DNA of 64,000 bases from Kingdonia uniflora (Eukaryota; Streptophyta; Magnoliopsida; Ranunculales; Circaeasteraceae). Position 1 is the first letter of the stretch. Each line of letters starts with the position of its first letter. This document shows, piece by piece, positions 1 to 9,573 of this stretch. Both the position numbers and the translations under genes were made by a program. The notes beneath the pieces are model-generated. The model searched no databases. It was not told where the DNA came from and saw nothing but the letters and a program-made list of their open reading frames with translations. The stretch lies in NCBI GenBank assembly GCA_014058105.1, contig JACGCM010001655.1, forward strand, positions 1,178,001 to 1,242,000, given 5' to 3'.

Positions 1-466
1 GGGTGTGATAAAATAGGATTGTGCTGAGTTTGAATAAATTTGAAAGAAATTGTTGAATAAATCCTTTATTTGTGTGAATGTTGATTGTTACTGTTGCGTA
101 AAAATGAATTTTGAAAATATTTGAAACTCTGTTATGGTAGCTTTGGAAATGACGCCATTGTTGCTATAATAGTAGAAGAAGAAGCCCGTACAGAAAAGCA
201 GGGAGGTTCTGAATTTGCCTCTTGTGAGAAGTTCTGAAAACTTAATTGCGTGTAAAGAGTGAGTCAATATGAGTGGGGTGAGGTCAGAGGGTGATTTGGA
301 AAAAAAAGATAAAAAAAGATTAAAATATAAGGGGAAAGGCAATGATGGGAATGCATTTGTACCGAAAAGGTGCAAGACTTCTGACATGGATAGTGGAAGG
401 GACGCCTTCGTTCCAAAACTAAGGACGGCTTGTACGAGGCTCAATAACTGCCAGCAGTTAAAGAGA

Positions 467-948
467 TAAGCTGTAAATACCATTTCATCTTCGTCAATCA
501 AATATTTTTCAACATCTGAAAACATGAAGAGCTGTGAGAGAGGAAGGAAAAAGAGAGGCAAAAACAGTACTGAAAGTTGTGTAGATTTAAGCTAGAGGGA
601 TCATCAGTCTAAACGTAAGAGAGTTGCTTAATCTGAGTCGCGAAGGTGGTTGTATAGCAGCGTGGTGAGGGAAGGATACGGTGCTACCTCGGATTCACAT
701 TTCGATATAGAAGGCTAGTTGATATATGTAATATGTGTATGTGTTTTTGAAAATTGATTTTGTATTGTTAGGAGAGTGATAAATTACTATTTATAATAAT
801 CTAAGTAAATCAGTTGTTATAAGAGATATGAAAGATATTTTAATATGGTTGACGTATATAAATAGAAGAAAACAATAAATACCTGGACCTGTGTCTATGT
901 CGATCGTGGGGGGTATTGGTAGGATAAAACTCCTTACTTGTAGTCCAG
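467..948 (+). other. Probable 5' intron or leader of the antisense gene, copy A
   Basis: No convincing coding sequence. About 165 bp after 466 are absent from copy B, where the first piece joins directly to the GTGGTTATACAGCAG-like sequence. The remainder is conserved in B up to the acceptor before 949. Confidence 0.4.
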
Positions 949-1711
949 ATGAGGAATTCTCCTGTAAGTGAGGCCTCGACCTCTAGTAGGGCAGTTGAGT
1001 ATGAGATTGAAGTGTCCGGAGGTGAGGAAGAAGTAGGTGTTGATAAATTTCCAGATTTTCCCAGAAGATTAGTATCCTACCCTCCTCACTCGGATACATT
1101 TAGAGAGTTTTGTAAAGCCAAGGCTGCTACAGGAGGTAGATGGGGGAACTGTATTAAGTACGATGGTAGGAAATTTAGGGGTTGTACCGTAGCAATGGGA
1201 GAGGAATACTGCTATTTGCTGGCAGATTTGGGGAAGGAGAAGAGAGATAGGGGTATAGATGAATCGATCTCTTTTGAGTACTTCGATGGGGATGTTCAGA
1301 GTAAACTTTCAAAGGGTTTTCTGTATTATCTGCCTCAGTTGAAGTATGGGTTGAGGCTTCCCCTTAGCAATCTGGCGAAAAGGATTATGAATCTTATCGG
1401 TGCATGTCCTGTTCAAAAAAATGGGAACATGTGAGAGGTGATAAGTATTTTTGAAGCATTGAGCTCACGGTGGGAATGACAGGGTAGAAAGAGGAGGATA
1501 TCCCCTGAGGATGTGTTGAAGTTTTATGGTATTAAAATTTTTGGCCCAAGTGGAGGGGCTTATTTTTGCGCAAAGATAACTCGACTTTATTTCTTCGATC
1601 TAAACTGAGCAGGTCAACCTTTGAATGATAACATAATATGGGTGAAGGGTGATTGTCTTCAAAGAGATGATGAAGAACCCATGGAACTTCTGTTTAGATC
1701 TGTAAAATAAC
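949..1711 (+). pseudogene. Transposase_28-like (putative gypsy-type transposon) domain exon, copy A
   Basis: The 161-residue open part runs from MRNSPVSEAS to NGNM, then stops; homologous codons continue to about 1711. Recognisable are FPRRLVSYPPHSDTF, a central RGIDESISFEYFDGDVQ and the signature GLRLPLSNLAKRIMNLIGACPVQ, which resembles the GLRLPLHPFVR...LG..P.QL core of Pfam PF04195. Copy B carries the same order at 23143-22386 on the minus strand, with its own stops. Despite its name, this family has no demonstrated transposase activity and is found in extra ORFs of plant gypsy elements. Start chosen at the ATG directly after a plausible acceptor (TAGTCCAG) at 948. Confidence 0.65.
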
Positions 1712-3351
1712 GTAAGTAAAACAATGCATAAGGTATAAGATTGATAATTAAAGCTGTAAGATGTTTACTGATGTTGATGTCTTGTGTATGGTAGGTCCCA
1801 AATCACAGGTTGAGAGGAAAAAGTCATTGTTGGATAAAGTCGCTCTTGAGGAGACTGAGCTCGAGGCTGTATTAGAAGATTTTGGTATCAACAAGAAGAA
1901 ATGTGTTAACAGCCGGGTTGAAAAGGTTTTAAAATCCCAGTCGACAAGGCTAATGACGAATGTTGATAGCAGCAAAAAGAAGGGGACTGATGGGGAAAGG
2001 CAAGTGAGCTTGCCAAAGACCTCTGGAATGGACAAGGGATTACCCGAGTCCATTAAATCAGACAAGTTTGCTCGAACGTTCCCAAAAAGGCAATAGCTGA
2101 AGCGTCATGCAGTTGCTGGGGCTTTGGGAAGTAGTACTGCCGTTGAGAAGGCAAAGAAGAGAAGGGTTGATTCTTCTAATGTTTTTGGCAGGAAGGTTAC
2201 TGAGGATCGACCTGATACAGAGGATGACTGGAAAGAGGTGGAAAAGAAGTCCAGGTTGGCAGCTATACGTGGAGAGGAGGAGTTGAGAAAAATGGTAGGC
2301 TCATATACTCGATTATGTATTTGTGACCGAGTTTGTACTATGACTCGAGCTAATCAATAAGGTCTATTTGTTATTTTGCAAGCTGCTCGATTGTTAAAGG
2401 GAATCTGCCTAGGGGTTGCGGAAGAGAGCCAAGCTGAAGAAGAAGAATGTTGCTGAAAAAGAATATAGTTCAGCTGAAAAATGATCTGAGCAAGGAGGGG
2501 AAACAACTGGAGGCGCTGAAGGCTTCCCAATTTACTGAGGTTAACAAGCTACAATCGGAGGCGAGAGTAGATCTGGAGGAGGTGGAGGCTAAGCATGACA
2601 GGCTTGGGCGTCACCTCATGTCCAAAGGATACTCGGAAGAGGAGGTGGATGCCATTAGGGCTGACACCTATGTGGAGGATGAGGATGAAGAGGTCGAAGA
2701 TGATGCCGTTGGGGCGGTTGATGGGCTGGATGGTGTGTCTCCTCAGATGGCGAGGAATAACCAAGGGGATGATACCGAGCGCCCAAAGACTGAGATTGAG
2801 AAGGTTGGATAGTATGATTGTACTGTGATTGCATGAATATATGGGATGTTGTAAACTGGTTGGACATATTTTGGAAAGAATTTTGAAGGCTAAGTTACTT
2901 TTTGTAAACCATGCTATAGGAACCTAAGGACGTACGGTTTAGAATAAAAGATTTAGAGGTTGAGCTTGTCAAGGAGAGAAAGACTTCAGCGTCTCAATTG
3001 TCTTCGCAAGTTGAGCTGCAGGCTAGAATAGAACAATAAATTTTGATTCGCATGTTGCATTAGTATAGTGCTAAAAGCAATGAATTTAATGTAGAGACAA
3101 ATCAACAACTCATTACTGATTTAGGGGTAAACGACATTGGAATGGTGCTAGACATAAAAGAATTTTAATTTTTGGCTTACTCAAGTATAGAGAACGCGTA
3201 CCCTTAGGCTTGCGAATATATGCTATGGAGCATCCACTCGTAATTATACTTTGACCTTAAGTTTATAAGTAGTTGTACATAGTGAATGTTCAAAAAAATT
3301 AAGATATCTTGTTAGACATGAAGAATGTAGTGTTGGATGTTCAAATTTAAA

Positions 3352-3356
<5 letters not shown>

Positions 3357-3384
<28 letters not shown>
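3357..3384. repeat. (AT)n microsatellite inside the aORF intron
   Basis: About 14 AT dinucleotides just upstream of the acceptor at 3395. Not present in the matching intron of copy B. Confidence 0.9.
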
Positions 3385-3387
<3 letters not shown>

Positions 3388-4849
3388 ATGTGCAGGTCGA
3401 ATTAGAGTCAGTTCGCCTTCACGAAGATGAAGCTCTTCAATGTAGAAAATAATTTACAGAAGAGTTTAAGACGATGAGAGAGGCGAATGAAGATCGAGAA
3501 GATCAACATGTGATGGTGCATTTCAAACTCGTTGAGGCAACGCAAACAGTTGTCGACCTATCTCGGAAGATCGATGAAAAGGATGCCGAAATAGAGAAAG
3601 GAAGAGAAGATATCGAGGAATTAAAAGTACGTGCTGTAAAACTCAAAAACCAGCGAGGAGATGCAGATCTCCTTCGACCGCATACAGGATTTAAAAAGAT
3701 TAGAGGATGATCTTAATTGATTGGTGGTTGGTTTGAAAAGGGACCTAGCGAGGAAAACACATGACCAGGAACAAATCCAATCTGATTTGGCCAATAGCAA
3801 GAGCGAGCTGGGGTGATTTAAGAAGAAAATAGCTTATAAAGATAATAACATAAAGAGAGTTTGAGACGATCTAACTGCGTCTGAATTGACAGCTGTGTAA
3901 ACGACTACAACTTTTTCTGTGAAGGATATGGAATTGTCGTCAGTTCAGCGGAATGCAGTGAATTGAATGAAAGGGTGGCACACCTAAAGGCCAAATTGGG
4001 TTAGGTCAACTTGTGTGCCAGGAATACTGAAACTGGGGAGCGCTCGATGGGGAAGCAAAATGAGGGCCGAAACTCTCTTGTTCAAGGCGATGTTGTTCGC
4101 TTATCAGCTTGAATAAGGGGCTTGGAGGGGGATGTCATTCGGCTTCAAGGGAATATTCGTAGAGGGGTAGAGCAATTACGGGCGTGTGAAGGTAAACTAG
4201 ACATTGCTCTCACCATGGAGAAAGAGTTAGAGAGTGGTTATCAGGTCGAAGGAGATCATGATAAAGGACAAATAGGAATTATTAAAGAAAATTCCCGATG
4301 TGAACAAACTGAAGATGCAGATCGAGATACTTCGTGCTCAAGTTGTTGAATTAGAGGCGATTAATCAAGCTAAGTCAGCACAAGCTGATAAAAAATCTGC
4401 AGAGAACATAACCTTTACAGATTGGGTAGATAAAAAGCTGGAGAGGCTCAAAGCTAAGTAGAAAAGGTTAGGAGATCGCCTTCAGAGGGCGAGAACGTCT
4501 TGGTCTCACTCAGTTGTAACTCAAGCCTTGCATTCAGACTTGTTGAGATCTGTGATTGCTTATTTCGTAGAAGAGGTTAAAAGAATTGATTTAGAGAAAG
4601 ATACCTTATTTGACTGTATGTCAGGAAGGTGATATATTTGCAGGGTTGACATAGATCGAGGATATTGCACTAGCTCCATGGGAACGGATATGGGCCCTCA
4701 AACTGTTGAATTGATAGTGGGGGGCTGTTGCCATTGCTCAAGCTCGAAAATTTATGGCTAGTCGGGCTCTAACTGTGGGGGTAAGTGAAGCTGACATCCC
4801 CACAAAAAAATGCCATTATAGTGGTTGTATATAAACCTGAAAAAGAAAT

Positions 4850-5530
4850 AATATTTATTGTAGAAATGTTTAGAGATGAAAACTAGTTTTACCTTTGCTT
4901 TATCTTATGTGTTGCTAAGCTCTTCGATCCAAAACTAGTATTACCTTTGTTTTAATCTAGGAGTTGAATAGATGTAGTCGACACAAGCGTAACCTTGATC
5001 AAACTGATTGAATGTCACAGACATAGTGAAAGATATGAAGGCTAGTATGACCTTTGCTTTATCTTATGTCTGGGGAGAGTTCTTTGATTGAAAATAAGTT
5101 TTACCTTGTTATAATCATAGAAGATGTTATAGAGTCAGCTAAACCAAGTATTATCCTTGATTTAAATTGTATAATGTCGCAGACATATGGAAATAGATGA
5201 AAACTAGTATTACATTTGCTTTATCTTATGTCTGGCAGAGTCCATTGATTGAAAACAAGTGCTACCTTACTTTAATTACAGAAGATGTAGTTGAGTAAGC
5301 CAAACCAAGTGTTATCCTTGATTTTAACTGGTATTATGTCGCAGACATATGGAAATAGATGAAAGCTAGTATTACCTTTGCTTTATTTTATGTCTAGCAG
5401 AGTCCATTGATTAAAAACAAGTGCCACCTTGCTTTAATAGCCGGAGATGGAGTAAAGTCAGCCAAACCAAGTGTTATCCTTGATTTAACTGGCAGAATGT
5501 CGATTGAAAGCTAGTATTATCTATGCTTTA
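4850..5530. repeat. About 162-bp tandem repeats downstream of integrase, copy A
   Basis: The motif GCTAGTATTACCTTTGC with flanking CTTTATCTTATGTCTG recurs near 4885, 5043, 5205 and 5368, spacing 158-163 bp, with variants of AACCAAGTGTTATCCTTGAT between. The same family occurs in copy C at 50440-51090. A tandem array in the 3' region is a known trait of Retand-type Tat elements. Confidence 0.85.
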
Positions 5531-5675
5531 ATCTATATGTTGTCTACAAAGTAGAGAGATGTATGAAGAAAACTTGTAAGTTTCATTGATTTCAGAAAAA
5601 AGATTTACATTGGATCGAGATAGAAATCTCACTTCTAGAATAAAAAAAAGAAACTGAAATGGAGTAGTGAGGGAC

Positions 5676-7090
5676 CTAACGATAATATTGTTTTAGTCGC
5701 CTAGTGTTCCAAGGACTTGAGATGTGGATGCCATCTTCTGTCATGTGGTAATATGATCCTAGGTCTAAGAGACCTGTGATAAGGAATAAACCCTCCAAAT
5801 TGTATGCTAGTTTCCCTGGATGAGGCTTTTTGCAGTACTGAGGTATTTCTCTGAGGACGAGATCATCAATTTGAAAAGTACAGTTTCTGACTCGCTTGTT
5901 GTATGAACTGGCTAGCATATGGTGATAATGACCTAGGTTAGAGATGACGCGTTCCCTGGTTTCATTGATCCAATTGAGGTTGCAGGCCAATTCAAACTCA
6001 TTTTCTTCTTTAGTTAGCTCGTGATCTTTGACTGGATAGTGGTATTTAGAAGGAATAATGGCCTCAGTGCCATAGGCAAGGAGGAATGGAGTGTAGCCGG
6101 TTGACTGTCGTGGAGTGGTACGATATGCCTATAAAACATGAAGCAGTTCCCAAACCCAATTCCCTTTAACTGAGAGTGTAGCCTTTCTTTGAGTCAATTG
6201 ATGATGGTTTTGTTGGTAATTTCAGCTTGGCCATTGCCTTGAGGGTAGTAGGGGTTAGATTGTGAGTGAATGATGTTGTGTTAGTTGAGGAAAGCTACGA
6301 CCTTTTTTTCTAACAAATTGGGGACTATTATTGATACAAATTAAGTAGGGGCACCCAAACCGATTGATGATATGCTCCCAGATAAAAGAGATGACCCCTT
6401 CTTCTCTAGTTCGACAGAGTGGAATTACTTCTACCCATTTTGTAAAATAATCAGTAGCTACGAGGAGATGGCGGCGGTTACCTGGAGAATTAGGAAGCTC
6501 GTCGACCAGATCGGGCCAGAATGGAGTTTGAGCGTAGAGGCGCGTATCATCTTTTAATATCGCTGACATGTATCACATTTGCGTGAGTACTCTTCTGCTT
6601 GCTTTGTGCATGCCGGGCTAGAATTATCTTTATATTATGGCTCTGTTTGCTAGTGATCGACCTGCGGCATGAGAGCCACAAGTTCCTTCATGTAAATCAT
6701 GGAGCATCTTGTCTGCTATCCGTTTGGAGAGGTTCTAAAGGTAAGGCTTCGTGACTGATCGGCGATACAAGGTATCGTTTTGATTGGTGTAGTGCTTCTT
6801 GTTGTTTATCAGATGTCGGCGCTCATTCAAATCTGTAGGAAGTGATCCTTCACATTTGTTATCGATATCGAGACAAACTAAGAAAGGCTTTCGCCAATCG
6901 TCGTCTCTCCCATTATCGCCACTAGTATTGAGCATACATACAAAAATGCGATTAATACTGGGGGTTGTAATCACTTCAATCTGGAGATATCGAACTTCGG
7001 TACCTAAAACCCTGACTAGTTATGGCAAGGAATCGGCATGTTTATTCTTGCCTCGTAAAAGATAATCGAGAGTTGCTTGCGCAAATTTGC
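5676..7090 (-). pseudogene. Integrase of copy A (degenerate)
   Basis: From the 5' side (high coordinates): linker and start of the zinc-binding region (6974-6735, YTNQNDTLYRRSV), remnants of HEGTCG.HAAGRS at about 6700-6650, the catalytic core (6569-6255) and the C-terminal domain (5990-5676). The core keeps the first catalytic Asp in ATDYFTKWVEVIPL, but the second motif reads ICINNSPQFV, so the usual Asp of IDNGPQF is Asn. The C-terminal part keeps HHMLASSYNKRVRNCTFQ and DDLVLREIPQ, typical of the gypsy chromodomain-less tail. Frameshifts and stops separate the pieces. Immediately downstream lie the tandem repeats. Confidence 0.85.
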
Positions 7091-7136
7091 TCATCCTATC
7101 TGCGATGAGGGCTATATATTATATCATCTTGCCATT

Positions 7137-7574
7137 TTACTTGTATTGTTCAAAGTAATGGTGGACGATAAGTAGTAAATCTGTGTAAATGGGGAGTTCA
7201 GGGACACCGATCTTAAGGGCGAGGTCGAGTCCGCGAATGAGAGCTTCATACTCGGTAATATTATTTGAGGCCTCAAAATCCAGGCAGATTGATTTCTCAA
7301 TACTACCGCTGGAAGAGGTAATTAGTACGATTCTAATTCCAGAACCTGCAGGTCCTACTAATCCATCTGTTAGAAGTCTCTGCCCCTTCCATGTAATCCT
7401 TTCAGCTCGCTCGCCAAATGCCTTTGGAGGTGGATCCTCTGTAGGTTCCTCTAAAAGGTTAAGATCATGCTTTTTCCACTCGGGATCTTCCACTGGAAAA
7501 TTTGCGAGGAAATCGGCCACGGCTTGCCCTTTTTTGAAATGACGTTGTTCGATTTTGATATCATGTCCTCCCAA
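7137..7574 (-). pseudogene. Archaeal-type RNase H (second RNase H), copy A
   Basis: The readable part contains FLANFPVEDPEW, GPAGSGIRIVLIT, the ITEYEALIRGLDLALKIG helix with the conserved Glu, and a YTDLLLIVHHYFEQYK strand. This matches the RVT_3/archaeal-like RNase H that follows the normal RNase H in Tat elements (family knowledge). The first Asp of the usual TDGS motif is retained as LLTDGLVG. It lies between RNase H and integrase, as in the lineage. Confidence 0.85.
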
Positions 7575-7667
7575 ACTGACTAGTCATTGTTACACTCCTC
7601 TTAATTTTTCTTTCTTGGATAGAACTTCTTGAAGGGGGTAGTTCATCATGACTTTGACTGAATGAGC

Positions 7668-8905
7668 TTAGAAGTAGTACTTGAGCTTCTGTGAAGCATA
7701 AACATGAGTGAGAAGAAGTTTTTCAATTTTAGAGTACCTTATTTTTGCTGGAGTGAGGGTTTTACTAATGAAGTAGACTGGATTCTCAATTTTCCCTTCA
7801 AGTCGAATGAGAACCGAGTTGAGTGAAGTATCTGTAACTGCGAGGTAGATAATCCGTTCCTTATTATCTATTGGGGTGCTCATAATGGGAGACTTCCCCA
7901 AATAATTTTTAAGATCTTGAAAAGCTGCCTCGCATTCTGATGTCCATTGAACCTCTGCATTTTTCTGAACTTTTCCTCGTATGGTACAACCGCGGAGTAA
8001 TAGGAAAAGCCAATGACAGCGGTCTGAAGATTTTGAAATGAAATGGTTGATTGCAGCAATTTTGCCAGCAAGTTTCTGAACATCTTTCATTGTTTTTGGT
8101 GATAGCATGTCGAGGAAAGCCCAATTCTGATCTGGATCGGCCTCAATCCCCTTCTTGCTAATGAGGTGACCTAGAAATCGACCTAAATGTACTCCAAATT
8201 GACATTTATCAGGATTGAGATGCATCCTATAAGATCAAAGTATGTTAAATATTGTGTTGAGATCTGAAATGTGATTGATGGACTGTATGTTCTTGCATAG
8301 GAGATCGTCAATGTAGACTTCCATGACTTTCCCGAGATGTTCTTTGAACATAGCAGTCATTAATCGTTGATAAGTTGTACCTGCATTCTTGAGTCCGAAA
8401 GGCATGACTTTGTAGCAATAAAGTCTTCTTTCAATGATGAAAGTAACATTTTCTTGATCTTCATCAAAGAGTGGAATCTGATTATATTCTGAAACAGCAT
8501 CCATCATTGATAGGAGTTTATGACTTGCTGTGGAATCAATGATCTGATGAATATTGAGAAGAGGAAAACTGTCCTTTGTAGTATGTTTGTTGAGATAAGT
8601 AAAATCTATACATACGCGAACCTTTCTATTCTTTATTGGGATAACGACGATGATGGATATCCAGTCTGGATACTTGGCATCTCGAATGAATCCCACTTTG
8701 ATCAATTTCTCGATATCCATGTTAACTTCATCTCGAAGTCGTTGGTGATAGGCGTCACTATTTCTCTTTGACTGTGGTAGCGTTGATGTTGATTGCCAAT
8801 CTGTGACAGGCCTTGTTCGGGTTGACCCCAGGCATTTCTTCGACAGACAAGGCAAAAACGTCTTTATTTAGTCGTAAGAACTGAATGAGAGCGTCATTTT
8901 CATGT
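7668..8905 (-). pseudogene. Reverse transcriptase and RNase H of copy A (frameshifted)
   Basis: The RT half (about 8905-8235) shows VRVCIDFTYLNKHTTKDSFPL, LLSMMDAVSEYNQIPL, YCYKVMPFGLKNAGTTYQRL and the catalytic MEVYIDDLL, so the polymerase motif itself is intact. A frameshift near 8230 moves the frame to 8225-7668, which continues MHLNPDKCQFGVHLGRFLGHLISKKGIEADP and then the RNase H domain ending FISKTLTPAKIRYSKIEKLLLTHVYASQKLKYYF. The motifs are those of gypsy RT. A frameshift plus stops make it a pseudogene; the region is among the best preserved of the copy. Confidence 0.9.
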
Positions 8906-9270
8906 TAAACTAGCTTAGAACCGATGAAAGTACCTCTGCCTGGTTCATCAATGTTAATGTATTCGGTGGACTCCTCTGTGGATGGCTGATCATCTGGGGA
9001 ATCAGCTTGCTATAATTGTTATACAGTAAATTTATCAGAGGTATCTAGAATTGCAGAGACAGTATTTTCAAAAGCTCGAGAAAGCTTTTAACTACCCCTG
9101 ATTTCATAAATACCATTGTCGTGTTTAAAGCAGAGTACTTGATGATAGGTAGAAGCGATAGCTTCCATATTATGAATCCAACAACGGCCCATAATCTAGA
9201 GATAACGAGATTTGGCATTGATCACATAGAAGATGACATCGATGGTGGCTAGTCTAGCAGTAATAGGTAC

Positions 9271-9573
9271 TCACTCTTCTCTAGAACCGTTGAATCTGCT
9301 GATATCGGTGTCGCTTTGAATAACTTGATCGGCCAATCCCATTTGGTTGATGGTGCTCTGAAAGAAGATCTCAATACCGCTGCCAGTATCCATCATCATT
9401 GTGTGCATGACAAACTTTTTTATCTTGAGCATTATGACTAATGCATCATGATCTGGAAATTTGACATGTCTTGTATCGCAATCTTCGAAGGATATTCTGA
9501 GTTGGTGATTGTTCGACTCAGGCAGAAGTTTGGCTTCTATATCTTGAGGTGTGAGATCGTAACATTCTGACAA
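9271..9573 (-). pseudogene. Aspartic protease of copy A
   Basis: Reads KFVMHTMMMDTGSGIEIFF..TINQMGLADQVIQSDTDISRFNGSREE; the catalytic DTGSG is intact. The upstream part (CDLTPQDIEAKLLPESNNHQLRISFEDCDTRHVKFPDHDALVI) matches the same region in copies B and C. The frame is lost after the FNGSREE block, where copy C reads on through the flap region. Confidence 0.85.

Larger units (their letters stand above)
269..4858 (+). pseudogene. Antisense extra gene (aORF) of copy A: spliced, Transposase_28-like plus coiled coil
   Basis: This gene lies on the strand opposite gag-pol, between integrase and the 3' LTR. Inferred pieces are 269-466 (basic, starts MSGVRSEGDLEKK), 949-1711, 1809-2294, 2383-2803, 2920-3021 and 3396 to about 4620, with a possible last exon from 4641. 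Donors and acceptors at 1712/1808, 2295/2382, 2804/2919 and 3022/3395 recur at the same places in copy B. The second piece carries the conserved block, the third a Lys/Arg-rich stretch, and the last three are acidic, heptad-like coiled coil (EDREDQHVMVHFKL, IDEKDAEIEKGREDIEEL). In-frame stops (for example after SNLAKRIMNL...NGNM near 1433) show decay. Its function is unknown; such extra ORFs occur in many Tat elements. Confidence 0.7.

Noticed and set aside
88..561. 157-residue open frame on the minus strand
   Set aside because: It lies opposite the first piece of the antisense gene, whose plus-strand reading is conserved in copy B; the minus frame is not, and it looks like a hydrophobic shadow.
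7189..7542. 117-residue plus-strand frame
   Set aside because: Exact shadow of the archaeal-type RNase H on the minus strand.
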